Positions 34,195-45,658 of a stretch of DNA of 64,000 bases are shown here, in pieces (within the stretch, counting starts at the first letter, position 1; each line of letters begins with the position of its first letter). Under the pieces are notes generated by a model. That model made no database searches. It had not been told where the DNA came from and saw only the letters and a list, made by a program, of their open reading frames with translations. The DNA is taken from NCBI GenBank assembly GCA_028554755.1, contig JAPTOF010000017.1, forward strand, positions 2,666,001 to 2,730,000. Reading direction: 5' to 3'. A program made the translations under genes and the position numbers. The DNA is from Cordia subcordata. Taxonomy: Eukaryota; Streptophyta; Magnoliopsida; Boraginales; Cordiaceae.

Positions 34195-36155
34195 TTATGT
34201 ATCAGCAGAACCAGATGAAGGATCAATACTCAAATGGGCATGATCATGATGAGGAGTTGGGGGAGTAATAACAGCCTTGAAGCGACTAATGTCAATGTTT
34301 GAGTACACCCGTTGAACTTCTCGCAGACAATTCTTGACAGCCTGCTCAGCAGCCTTCTCGGAGCTAAGTTTTGACACGCTAGCAACATACTTACCAAATT
34401 TCTTGCTCTTCTTATACTCACTTATGGCACTCTTCCTAGCCTCGTTAACTAGGAAATCAGTCCTCAATTCAAGCTCCTCTTTGGCAACCTCAGCATCCGC
34501 GAGGTCCTTCTTCGCCTTGGCCCGGGATAGTCTTTCCCCCTTCAGTTTCTTTTCTAGCCCAACACGACGTATCTGATCATATGAAAGTTCCTGCTCAACT
34601 TTGACACGTGCCTCCTATTCATTAGCAAGAAGATGCTGAAGGACTTGGCATTTGTTTGCAATTTCAGGAACCATCGTCGTAAAGGAAGAGATTTCTGAAA
34701 CCAGCTGCACCTAAAGAAATAGTGAGGCAAAAAGAAAGGGGGGAGCCATGTGAAACACAAGGGTATGAATACACGTACCTCAACGCCTTTCTTAGAAAAG
34801 CTATCGAACAGGTCCTCCTCGCCCAATATAGGATTTGGGCGTATGGTTGAGAGCGTGGTCAAATGCTGACGTCTGTTAGCAGGGATTTCTCTCGAACGTA
34901 GAGGTTGAGATGGCGATTTACCTTTTCTCTTTTGGCTTTGTGCGAGTCTTTCAACCACAGCCAGGGCGGCTTGTTGTCTCTCTCCTGCATCTGAATTGGA
35001 AAATCAAAAGAAACTCAAAAGAAAAGTCAGTAAAAAATAGAGTAGTGGAAAGAATGGAAGAGTAAGTATGCCCGTACCCGAATCATCTGAAGATGAAGCT
35101 TCATTTGTTTCCAGAATAAAGGGTGAAGTTGGAGGCTTGATGTTTGAAGAATCCTCTACACTCTCACTTTCTTCATGATTGGGGTTGCCTTTGCCTTCCT
35201 CGTCGTTCTCATGATCGTTCTCAGTCTCATCTGAGCTCCTTGAATTGGGGAACGAGTTCGGCCTAATAACGCGGGAAAAAACAGCAACAAACGAGGAGGC
35301 TATGCCTCCGATAAACGATCTGTGGGTCTACTGACCAGCATCTTTCCTGGAACGAGCTTGAGGTCTTACTTTGGGATTAGCCATAATAGGGAAACACAAA
35401 CCAGGCTTTAGTAGGACGGCGAAATCTCTTACGGCAAGGTTGTCGTGTGAAATCAGATCTTTCACACGGTATGATTGTCCTCTGCACTCCGCAGCCAGGG
35501 CAAGGAGAGTTCGACGGGTATCCTTGCTTAATTTCGGGAATTCATTTTTTGCTGCCGTAACCCATAACTGCGGGATGTCCCAAACATCGTGGATCCGAGT
35601 GAGAAATAAATATTTCCCTTGCCACGAGCCGTCATCGTCGAACCGGATAGAGCTGAAAAGCTAATAGGATCCATGGGCTAAAAGACCAAACTAGCTGGGC
35701 TTATTGGCAGATCGAACGAAGGAAAACAGTGTCTTGAAGATTGGTAAAGAAAAGTGAACACCCTTCTGGTGTAAAAGGACGAGTGCTGCTAGTATATTCT
35801 TCCACCCACGTAGGTGTAACTGTCCAGGGCTGATCCCGTAAGAATGAAAAATGGCACACAAATGAGGATGAAATGGAATTCGGATCTCTAAGTCAAGAAC
35901 ATCTTGGAACATAGTAATTTCCCTTTCCAGGGAGGAACTTGCCCAATCCCTGGGCCTTGGCTGAACTACTACGACATCTTCGCTTAGTTGGCTAGATTCA
36001 CTGTAAAGCTTGAGCTCCTCCTCCGTTGTGGTGCAACAAATTCCTTCCGCAAAGAATTCTTCGATAGGTTCCCGGCATCGCATTCCAAGATGGGGCGGAA
36101 TGCGTAATTTAACATTGTCCTCCGGTTGCTCGGCTTGCTTGCAGTGTGGCATCAC
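34195..36155 (-). pseudogene. Antisense spliced ORF of the Gypsy element (putative gypsy-type transposon protein)
   Basis: Four exon-like blocks with canonical GT-AG ends: 35336-36155, 35078-35262, 34779-34990, 34195-34710. Block 1 contains RIPFHPHLCAIFHSYGISPG and QLHLRGWKNILAALVLL, resembling the plant 'putative gypsy type transposon' domain (Pfam Transposase_28). Block 2 is acidic (SSDETENDHENDEEGKG). Block 4 is Lys/Glu-rich and probably coiled coil (RVGLEKKLKGERLSRAKAKK). Blocks 2-4 join in one frame to a TAA at 34195. Lesions: TAG codons at 35691 and about 35661 in block 1, a one-base frame mismatch between blocks 1 and 2, and a TAG in block 4 near 34610. It runs opposite to pol. Antisense extra ORFs before the 3' LTR are reported for Tat elements; function unknown. 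Confidence 0.65.
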
Positions 36156-36681
36156 GGCAAGAGAAAAAGGTAGCTACAGTCTCCCTAATTAGGTGACGCG
36201 GTCAGTGTTTAAACCTGCACAGTAATAGACACCTAGTGTTATTAAAATTGTTGGAAAACACATTAAAAAGGTATCTGCGCATATTATGAGCTCCAAGATC
36301 ATGCTTGCTAGGTGAAGCCGAAGGTATGGTAAGTATGAGCGATGTCATGATATAGACAGAACACGGTGGTGCACATGAAGGAAGAACGCGTAGTGTGGAA
36401 TTTTGACAAATGTGTGACGGCCATTGGCCAAGACGCTTATCATGACAAAGAGGGAATGCAAACTTAACTTCTCTTGGTTATGTTTGGTTCGCGAAAGCAA
36501 AACACGATGGAAAAGGCGTTCCACTATAACAAGTGAAATGGCAAAAAAATGACGGATGTAATTAAAAAAGAAAACACGCATGAGCGCAACCGAAAGATGA
36601 CGCATGAAAGCCAGCCTCACGTACCTGGAAGAGCAACGAGCTACTTAGGCGAGACGGTTTTGGGTCGAGTGCTTGAGCTGT

Positions 36682-36937
36682 GATGTTGGAAGTTTATTGA
36701 AGAATTTTGTCGAGCACTTAGTAGATGTCAAGCTAATATGTTGGCCTGCATGCTTGCAACCCAAGTGAGCTTTGATGTTGGAAGTTTATTGAAGAATTTT
36801 ATCGAGCACTTGGTGGGTGTCAAGCTAATATGTTGGCCTGCATGCTTGCAACCCAAGTGAGCTTTGATGTTGGGAGTTTCTTAGAAGAGTTTTGTTAAAC
36901 GCTTGGAAGGTGTCAAGCTAATATGTAGGCTTGGCAT
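36682..36937. repeat. Three tandem copies of a 92-bp unit
   Basis: Units start gatgttggaagtttattgaa at 36682, 36774 and (variant) 36866. Each includes gtcaagctaatatgttggcc. Part of the Gypsy 3' region. Confidence 0.92.
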
Positions 36938-37721
36938 GAGTAGGAGCTCCGGTAAGTGTATGGTGTTCGACAAGTTAGCATGCTAGTTCGGCGAGCCAGA
37001 AACACACAATACATCTTATGCCGATGCAATGAAAACTTTGTGGCAATTGGAGACAGCACAAATGCTAGCGGAAAGCTATATAACATCACATTATATTCAA
37101 ACACCAAGCAAGCTAAGAAGCATATCAAAGAGAATCTGGGACCCTGAAAATGTTGAGAAAGCAGACGCTAGCCAGGCTAATATTGTTCGAGAATTACGGT
37201 TGCAGTCCTTACGGGCACTTCATCGTTTAGGGTTTCAAAAAGGGATGTTTGACTCGATGTAGAAACAAGAAAGCAAAAAAGTCAAGGGGCTTGGATAAGT
37301 AACGTTGCTTCTCAGAAGGACGAGATTGTAGAAGATATAATATGGCTGCGTCTCCCTACTCTAAAGTGTCAAAGTATGGTTGGAATAAGGTGCTAATCAC
37401 ATGAATAAATGATTACAGATTTGACTAAGTACAAGGCAAGATATTAAAGTCAAGCTGCAGCAAGCAAAATGTCATTTCTAGTCAGAACCATGTAACGACG
37501 AGCTCATTAAAGTAGAGTGGTCATGTTGAGTAAGCACACGTAAAGTTGATAGCGTAAACATGGATAGCACTTTTGCACGCGTATGTTGCAGCTACGTCTG
37601 AGATTCTCCAAGCCCTGTTCGAACAACACGCTAGAGGCAGAGAAAGGCCTGATGATTGAGAAGAGGCCCGCAAACTATTACTCTCTAAACTTGAAGACGC
37701 TTTAGCTTAGAGAGTGGGGGG

Positions 37722-38195
37722 ACAAACTATTATGGACGAAATTAGCTGAACATAGAGGCCCAGCTTATTCCTTGATGGACCCACTGAAAAGGCCCATTCT
37801 TTGTGAAAGTCCAAAGATAAAGTCCACTCTCCTTAAGGAAGTTACAAGGAGGATAAGCTCAAAGATGATAAGGCTCAACCTTTTACGATGAGGATAGGTG
37901 TCACAAATAGAGTTGAGTTGGAAGACAAGAACCCTTTTGCACCCAAGTTATAAAAGGGACTTCAAGGTAGGAATGAAAAAACAAGCAAAACCGATACACA
38001 AGAAACATTTTCTTCTTTATGTTCTCTATTAGCCTAATTCCAAATTGTTCTCTTTTCCCCAGCCGACACTGACTTGAGCATCGGAGAGTCTTTGGCCGGC
38101 GCTACACCGGTGTCAAGATTTTTCGCCGCTTACCTTATTTTTCTAGTCTTGCAGGTTGCCTGAATCCCAATCAAATCCGTCCATTCAATTGTAAG
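37722..38195 (+). repeat. 3' LTR of the truncated Gypsy
   Basis: Follows the purine tract at 37708-37721. Has TATA-like ttataaaagg at about 37948. Shares the downstream block cgacactgacttgagcatcg and cttgcaggtt with the Gypsy LTR at about 61585-61670, so both are one family. The end is approximate. Confidence 0.7.
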
Positions 38196-38623
38196 AAAAC
38201 CCCCTTACATTACCACTGAAGTTTTTTAAAGTGCGCAAACTCGCTGAAAATTACTACCTCCATCAAAACACCTGATGGACCCTACCAGTTGACATACTAG
38301 TCGACTGGTAGAATCAATATGCTCAAGGGGAGGGAAGGGGATAATTAGCTAGTTTTGATAATCGTCACCCTAAATTCCTTGAAGCTAAAGGGGAGGGAAG
38401 GGAAAAGAAGAAGAAGTAAGCTACAGTAACTTATGTAGACGGACTTCTTCCGTCTACAAATGGAAGAGTGACATAATTAACAAGGCAAACACTTAAAATT
38501 GGTTGCAAATATTTTCCAATTACAGCCATATTTGTTACCAATTTTGTACAGTAAGCAACCAACAAAGCGTTCTTTCAGCACCAGGCCACACTTTGATCTG
38601 AATAGTGAATTGTGTTTTATTGT

Positions 38624-40334
38624 CTACACATAAGGAGCTGGAATCCTTTTGGTTTCCGGACCAGCTACCATGTCTTCCCAAAGCAAGTCCAAGAGTGCCA
38701 TCGTCAATTCTCCAACCTTGCTTGTACTAATCACTACATTGATCAATTCTTTAGTTATGGTTAATCAAAACAATGACAAACTAGTAATAAGTAGTGTTAT
38801 GCTTCGACTCAGAGTTTCGAGTAATTCAAGATGAGACGTTTACATTGAAAAAAATTGGCTTTTGCTTAATCAATATCACCATTCTTGAATGGTTTCAGAA
38901 GTATTACATAAAAATATCATAATAGCCTCCATTTGAAAGACCCTCAAGAAAGTTTGAGTAGACTTACCATCTCCAACGGGGTTCTCATCCCACATGACAA
39001 TAGGTAATATGATGATTATGCTTCCGACAAGCATCATCTCTGCAGCTTTTTTAGCCTCAGTCACAGCTAGATTGGCTGTTTGAATGCTTTTCAAACGGCC
39101 CTGCTCAACCAATTTTCGAGCTAGTTCAAGGAGCCTCAATGCGGTGCACCCTCTTAAGATTTTGTCAAAGCAAGGAAAAATAAGCTCCTTTTCTTGTGTT
39201 ACGAATGCCACATTCGCATATGGACCCTCTGCAATATAACCTTCTCTGTCAACCCAGATCGATGCTTCTGCTCCCTTCTCCTCAGCTTCCATTTTGTTAA
39301 GGACATTTGGGAGGTAGTTCACGTTCTTCATTGTTGCAAAGAAAGGTGATTTCATGGGGATAGTAGATGTTACTACTTTAACCCCGTTTTTGCATTGTGA
39401 AAGGTTATCATCGGTCACCACAGCATAGAATGCAGATATTGGGCATCCTGCAGGAGACAGTAAGAAGTTCCCAGGCCCTGCACTCAACCAGTATCTTACA
39501 GTCCCTTTCCTGCATTTTGACACTGCTGTAAGCTGAATAAGAATGCTTCTAAGAGTGGATCAAGGAAAAAGAGAGACAATTTTTGCTTTTGATGCTGATC
39601 TGAGGAAACGGTCAATGTGTTCATCCAGCTCGTAGAGGAATCTGTTTCGAACAATGATTAGACAATGTTAAACTCAACAGCACAAAAGAGAAGACGAATA
39701 TATACGACTACATGCAGCAAGCATCTAGTTTTTAAAAGATTCTCTGTGGAATATCTATTAGCTGAACTCATAGACCTTTCTTGAGGTATGCTAAATGCCT
39801 AATTCTATGGGGTGAACAAATTCAGACAAAATTCCAGATTAAATGTCAAGGATGTGGAATTCAATAGATGACTCGCATAAGCTGTTTAATTTAACATTTG
39901 AAGAATGTAAGCAGAGAAGTTGGACAGAGTAAGCATACCCATTGATTATCATAGTTGTGTCAAACACACCGTGCCCTCGATGAACCATGTGATCATCTAT
40001 TGGGATAAACATCATTGATGGATCAAGAATGATTCCACCAAATACACTTGAATACATGGCTAGGTACCGCTGTGCCTTCTCTAAGCTGCATTTCTCATGC
40101 AGCTTTTCAAGCAACTGATTATGAGGAGAAAGACAGTAATTCAATAACAATTCTGGAATAAGATATCTCCAACTTCTGAGCTCGACTAATACCTGAAATA
40201 TTTCTGTAAAGTGCGGTACATATTTATTATCCAAACACGCTCCCTCATGTGCAAACGGGATTTCTTTTCTAATCTTATATGCGAACAGCGTTAATGTTTT
40301 CAAAAGGGTAGTTCACAATGAGTTTTGAACCCAT

Positions 40335-40369
<35 letters not shown>

Positions 40370-40862
40370 TTATTTATTTATTTATTGTCTTAACAGCACC
40401 AGTGAAGATCACGTCCTACTAGACCAATACAAGATTGATAAATCCATTCAGACAAATCTAGAATAGCATAATTCTCGCGAAATATAGCTATTATTAAGCA
40501 TGTCTATGTATCCTTTTTGGCTCAAAAATCTCTATAACATATTGTCTTAATACAATGCTTTTGCTAACAGATGAAAACATAAACTTAATTCAGAATTTAA
40601 GTCCAGAAGAAATATATATATATATATGTAATAAGTGCTTTTCATAACATTTACCTCTGATGATGATGAGAATACGTGAAGTTTGATGTCTTCATCATTC
40701 TCGACGTTTTCTGCAACCACTGAAAACAAGATAACATAAAAGAGTATTTATAGACACAGCTAAAATTTCAAGAAAAAAAAAAAAGAAGAAGAAGAAGAAG
40801 AAAAGTGAGAGCTTACAGATGGTACCTGATCTTTTCCCAGAAGCAGAGCTGATGGTTGCCAT
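38624..40862 (-). pseudogene. Class-IV PLP aminotransferase paralogue 1, inactivated
   Basis: Same five-exon structure as the intact copy at 55512-58148, with identical exon sizes (37, 65, 176, 674, 98 bp): 40826-40862, 40655-40719, 39939-40114, 38968-39641, 38624-38721. The family is the plant D-amino-acid/branched-chain aminotransferase-like fold-IV group. Catalytic-site motifs remain: GVFDT, the lysine of ATMKNVNYLPN, IAEG and GCTALRL. Two lesions. A CGA arginine codon is TGA at 39560-39562 (after KAKIVSLFP). The acceptor of the last intron is AA instead of AG at about 38722-38723; the nearest AG, one base inside the exon, would shift the frame. No exon indels, so inactivation looks fairly young. 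A transcribed truncated product cannot be excluded. Confidence 0.88.
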
Positions 40863-42219
40863 AGCCAGAGTGAGAGAATTTCAAGTGTGGAAGAGAGAGG
40901 GATTTCTGGTAATTCTATATTGTTATCAAGAATAAATTTACAAAATATTCACCATTATTTTAACAAATAATCATATAATAACTTGTAATTATTAAAATTT
41001 AATTAATACTTGTAACATTTTCACATTAAAAGCAATTAGATGATGCAGTATTATTACACTTGTAATGACACGATGAGCAAGACGAGAGCTGGTTGGACTG
41101 ATGTACACTTGTTTGATGGTCAATGTTGGTTTTGTCATCAGGTGGTGACACGTATCATTCACTGAAAAGTTATGTATTTTAATTTTAAATAATATATATA
41201 TATATATGTATATATATTTTTCTGGGCAAAATATAGATATTTTATTTTCCTAAAATTGCTGAATTTTGACATTTTTGGTCCATGGAAAATTTCTTCAAAA
41301 ACGATTGATTAGCTGTGACATGTCTTACTAGATAATCATATAGCTGAAAATGGCTCAATTTTATAAATAAAAGAACTTATTAATATATTAAAGGTTTATT
41401 TTGTAATCTTAATATTTATAAGATTTAAAATAAAAATAAAGTTAGAAAATTAATTTATTTTTTAATTTTCTTCAATTAGTCAATCACAAAGAAATTAATG
41501 TTAATGATTAATAAGTAAATAAATTAAAGAAACAATCACGCGACGTGAGGCTAGGATGTGACAATCCACCAAGCACTAAATGAAAATTTTATACCATATA
41601 ATAAGGTGGAGTCTACTAGATTATATGATTGCCCAATGTCGTATTAATATTAGTTTTGTTATTTTTTAGTCACGTGTCATGTTTATGAATTTTTTTTTTA
41701 AAGAAAAAGACTATTTTCTTTTAAAAGAAAAAGACAAATCTATTACTTAAAAAGATAGTCTAATAAATAATGAAAATGTATCAATATATATCATCCATGA
41801 TTTTTTGCTAAAATTATTAGATTTTACAAAAATGTAAAAGTTATATTCAATGTAAAAAATTATATGACAAAATATATTTACATTTTATCTCTTACATTAA
41901 TTGTCAAACTTGACCATTAATAATTATAAAAATATAAAAATGCCCATTTTTTTCGAATATCATATGAGTATTATTATATTATATAACTATCAAAATAATT
42001 GTAAAAAATATTTTTTATTCATATCATATTATATATACATTGAAATCGATACAACAAGTAGACATGCTAATCTCTAAAAAGTCCTCCTTTTGGAGTATCT
42101 TGATCTGTGGACAACACGTGTCGGGTTTACTTTTGCAATGTTTTTAACTTCGACGAAAATGACGGCAATGGCCCAAGATAGAAAAGCTCACACTTGCATA
42201 TACATTTCATTTCCCCTTG
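40863..42219. other. AT-rich intergenic DNA, includes a duplicated block
   Basis: No gene. The parts 41403-41590 and about 42060-42215 reappear at 44220-44565, e.g. tgacaatcc-accaagcacta and acttttgcaat-ttttt. So an old local duplication spans here. The intervening 41600-42050 is AT-rich and absent from the second copy. Confidence 0.6.
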
Positions 42220-42226
42220 AAGCTTG

Positions 42227-43082
42227 ACTTTTTTTTTATTTATACCCTAATTTAAAAAATTCCTTTAAACAATATTCTTGTTTTGAATTCGTTTTTAAAT
42301 TTACCTTTTTCAATATATGAATTACCAGTAAAAGAATTACTGTTTTTAAGACGTTTCAGATTCTCATATTTAAATTTTAAATTAATTGCATAATTAATAT
42401 AAGTTCGATAATTGAATTACCGATAACGATAGGTGAATTATCGAAATGGTAACTCACCTACCGTCCTGCACGAATGTCATACAGTAACAGATGCAAGAGT
42501 TGTTGCCTACTTGATATCCATTAGTGTGGCACCAATGACTAGTCCATGGCCCTGGTTTATATATACAAGGAGTTAAAACAATGGAAATTGTTATGCACTG
42601 ACCATAATGACATAATTTTGATGTTTAGAAGAAAGGCATATATACCTGCTACAATGCAAAGGAAACTATAAACATGGTTAGGAAAAAAGAGCCAGCATCT
42701 TTTCTTAAGCCAGCCGTGATACATATGACAAGAAGGGAAAGAACCGGAAGGAAAAGGTGAAGTGGGAGGTCACTTGTAGTCCTGGCCACAAAATATGCAC
42801 TTAGCCTGTACATATCGGCCGCTAGCTCTTTGCACGGTAGGTGAGTTACCATTTCGGCAATTCACCTGCCGTTTTGGTTATTCAATCATCAAACTTGCAT
42901 TAATTATACAACTTATTTAAAATTCAAATATGAGATTATGAAACGTCTCGAAAACAGTAATTCATTCACCGTTTCAGTAATTCAAACAAAGAAAAGACTA
43001 AATTTAAAAATGAATTTAAAACAAGGATATTGTTAAAAGAAATTTTCAAAATCAAAATCAGAGTATAAATAAAAAAAAACCC
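42227..43082 (-). mobile_element. Pack-MULE carrying an ABCG transporter fragment
   Basis: About 856 bp with long inverted repeats (left tttttttttatttatacc, matched by the right end), each containing ggtaggtgagttacc-like palindromes also seen in the MULE-type element at 4466-5157. The repeated flank aagcttg is at 42220-42226 and 43083-43089, a shortened or diverged MULE duplication. The duplicated block at 44566-44600 shows the empty site (gtagaagcttgttta). The single-copy core holds host-gene exons. Confidence 0.82.
42478..42835 (-). pseudogene. Captured ABCG (WBC-type) half-transporter fragment, two exons and an intron
   Basis: Exon piece 42646 to about 42835 reads [20 protein letters not shown] then [15 protein letters not shown] and [13 protein letters not shown]. 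Exon piece 42478-42551 reads GHGLVIGATLMDIK, a stop, then ATTLASVTV. Both match consecutive parts of the ABC2-type membrane domain of plant ABCG half-transporters (closest to the ABCG22 group as I know it). The intron between (42552-42645) keeps GT and AG ends, so capture was from genomic DNA. Three in-frame stops. No ATPase domain. Confidence 0.82.
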
Positions 43083-43089
43083 AAGCTTG

Positions 43090-44219
43090 TTTGCCTTGTG
43101 CTATCCATGTCAATTCATGTTTGCATTGACTTGACATGCTCTCAGTCGAAATCCACGCAATTGAAAAGAAAAAGGAAAAAAAATTTAGTCTGAATAGCAT
43201 CTTACAATGTGAAACTTCCACAAACAACAAAGTTTAGCTCATCAAATTAGTGGTTGTTAGTAAAGGTGACTGAATATAACCACCCTCATAATGGTGAAAA
43301 ATATAAAATATATTTGTATAAATAGATAAATATATTATCAAAATTTTTAATTCAACTACTCAACAAACACCTATTAACAATGTACAATGGAAATATGCTT
43401 ATAGAAAAAAAGTATTAGTTAATAGCTAAATAAATTATAAAAAATTAATGTATCTCAATTCTTTAATTTATTTGTAGCTATTCAACTCAGTATAAGTGTT
43501 TAAATTAACATGTATATTTTTAACTTGAAAGAATTAAGAATGATATGCACTTCAACCTTATAATTTTTTTGTTTACACCCAAAAATCGCAATCTAACGGC
43601 TTGTAAGCCAAAACAGGGATTAGAGGTCGAATCGGGTTTGATAAAGGAAGGCCGAGGACACCACCAAGGGGGAGTTGAGGTGGCTAACATTCAGTCTAAG
43701 AGAATAACATATGCGGTGCACATGATATTCAAATGAGAGATTGAGTCAAATAAAAGACGTGTGGCGTCAAGATTGAGAATAAGAGAGAGAATCTGTGTGG
43801 AATCAAAGTCAAATCCTATGACCTAAAATAGCTCCGAAGTCAAGCTAGTCTATTGAGAAATTTTGGGGGCCAGCAAAGTATAAAAGTAGGCCAAAATTCA
43901 GGAGGAAGAAGTCCTAAAACCACCACACCTTTATTCGATATTATCTATCTTGCTCTTCATAATTTAGTCTTAGCTTAGTCATAAATTAATCCTAGTTTAG
44001 TCATAACTTAGCCATAGCTTAATCGTAGTTTAGCCTTATCCACTGCTATAACTCACTTTACAGGCTACATAGTTTATGCTGTAATTTAGTTTATGACTAT
44101 TTTACTATAATTAATTTAACGATTTTTCATACCTTACACTGTAATTCATTTTATAGTTTAGGTCCTATCAATTCTGTTGTAATTCATTTTATGATTAGAA
44201 TAATTTCTCATTTTACTTT
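43090..44219. other. Intergenic, with a short degenerate tandem repeat
   Basis: No convincing gene. 43960-44040 has a degenerate ~13-bp repeat (tagtcttagctta, tagtcataaatta, tagtcataactta, tagccatagctta...). The ORF 43545-43736 shows no domain. A possible LTR-like stretch (TATA-like gtataaaag at 43879) is unproven. Confidence 0.35.
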
Positions 44220-44565
44220 TGTAATCTAAGTATTTATAGGATTTAAAATAAAAAATTGAAATTAAAAAGTTGGTTTATCTTTTAACTTTCTTCAATTATC
44301 AATTTGTCAATCGTAAAGAAATTAATGTCAATAATTTATAAGTAAATAAAGTGAAAAAAAACAATCACGGAATGTGACGCCACGACGTGACAATCCCACC
44401 AAGCACTAAATGAAAAATTCTTAAAAAGGTCCACATTTTAGGAATGTCTCGATCCGTGAACGAGATGCGTCAAGATTTACTTTTGCAATATTTTTCACTT
44501 TAGCAAAAATGACCACAATTCCCCAAGATAGATTAGCTTACACTTGCTTATACATTTCATTTTCA
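44220..44565. repeat. Second copy of the 41403-42215 block
   Basis: Direct-orientation paralogue of 41403-41590 plus 42060-42215, with about 450 bp missing between them. It carries the site occupied by the Pack-MULE in copy 1 in its unoccupied state just beyond its end. Confidence 0.75.
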
Positions 44566-44694
44566 AATGCCGCGTAGAAGCTTGTTTATATAACATAAAT
44601 GAGACACATACTCTCTTTCATATAATATATAAGCAAAGGGAGAATATCTATTTTAACTTCTGACTTAAAAAATCATCTCATTTAAATATATTAA

Positions 44695-45164
44695 CAATCT
44701 ATTTGGATTAAGAGAATGGGGGAGGGAAGAGATAATAGAGAGATTAAAGGAATCCTATTAAAGTAATCCTTCATTTGTTTGGTTTGGGAGTAGATGGAGG
44801 TGAGAGATAAAGACGGGATGAGCTTCATCCTCTCAAATTCTTTATTTTCAATTCCTCTAAATTGGAGGGATAAAGAGGGAATGAGCTTCATTGTCTCAAA
44901 TTTATTTTCAATCCCTCTAAATTGGAGTAAAATATAAGGAGAAGATTTTTCAAATCTTTTATTTTCAATTCTTTATATATAAAATTTATCCTTTCTTTCC
45001 ATTTTCTTCTTCATCTAAATACAAAATACTCATAATCATTTATATTCCTTTCTCTCATTAAAATACCCAATCTAAACATAGATTACCCATTCTCTTTCTT
45101 TTCGTTTATAATCGTCTCCTTTCTTTTCTTTTACTAAATTTTTCCCCTTAATCCAAACAGGGTG
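44695..45164. mobile_element. Tourist-like MITE, 470 bp
   Basis: Inverted ends ca-ct-tttggattaag (left caatctatttggattaag; right complement caccctgtttggattaag). Flanked by taa at 44692-44694 and 45165-45167, the PIF/Harbinger-type 3-bp duplication. Contains a ~66-bp internal direct duplication (gggatgagcttcatcctctc, then gggaatgagcttcattgtct). The duplicated block at about 51775 lacks it. Confidence 0.65.
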
Positions 45165-45179
45165 TAAATGTCGTACGAT

Positions 45180-45520
45180 GCCGCCTCTTTACATCAACCA
45201 ATCTCCCTCTTGTCTCGTTAATTACTTGAATTCATTTGTGAATGGGAATAACTCACGAGGTTTTTTTTTTTTTTAAACCAAGCGAAACTAATATTATTTT
45301 AGAATACATATAACAAGAAACATTGAATGAAAAATACAATAAATATAAAAGAAACATAATTGCAAATATATGTTACAAAAATCAAACATCCAATTAGACT
45401 GCTAATATATGTTTAGCATAGTCTAATTTCAAAATAATACAATATGAAAAGGGAATTAACAGGATGATAAAGTCAAGGATTGAAAGATCTCCAATTAATA
45501 TTATTTCTTGACTTAGCCCC
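45180..45520. repeat. Segmental duplicate of about 51780-52115
   Basis: Direct-orientation copies sharing aaacataattgcaaatatat, tgttacaaaaa-tcaaacat and aacaggatgataa blocks. The similarity extends on both sides (44590-44690 with 51690-51780; 46720-47480 with 52320-52690), which makes it an old segmental duplication. Confidence 0.8.
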
Positions 45521-45658
45521 ATTTCATCAATGTAAAAGAAAAATAAAAAGTCATAATTTTGATTTATTTGTTTTGAGAACCGGACAATAGATCTACTCAT
45601 TGCATTCTCTCTACATTCTTCTAGTGCATGATAAAATACCATTGTTTTGGTTGATTTA

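Larger units (their letters stand above)
32013..38195 (+). mobile_element. Ty3/gypsy Tat-type element, 5'-truncated
   Basis: Starts abruptly in the integrase zinc-binding domain and continues through the integrase C-terminus. A long 3' region with tandem repeats and an antisense ORF follows, then the purine tract agagagtgggggga (37708-37721) and a 3' LTR. Gag, protease, RT and RNase H are missing. A long region between integrase and 3' LTR, holding tandem repeats and extra ORFs, is typical of the Tat lineage (Ogre and relatives). Confidence 0.8.

Noticed and set aside
34554..34958. 134-codon minus-strand ORF as a separate protein
   Set aside because: It reads through the intron at 34711-34778 of the antisense gene. 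The N-terminal part is exon 3, but the rest is in a different frame from exon 4.
33480..36937. CRISPR-like arrays (37-bp and 92-bp repeat series)
   Set aside because: Repeats are contiguous without unique spacers, in a plant retrotransposon. Ordinary tandem repeats.
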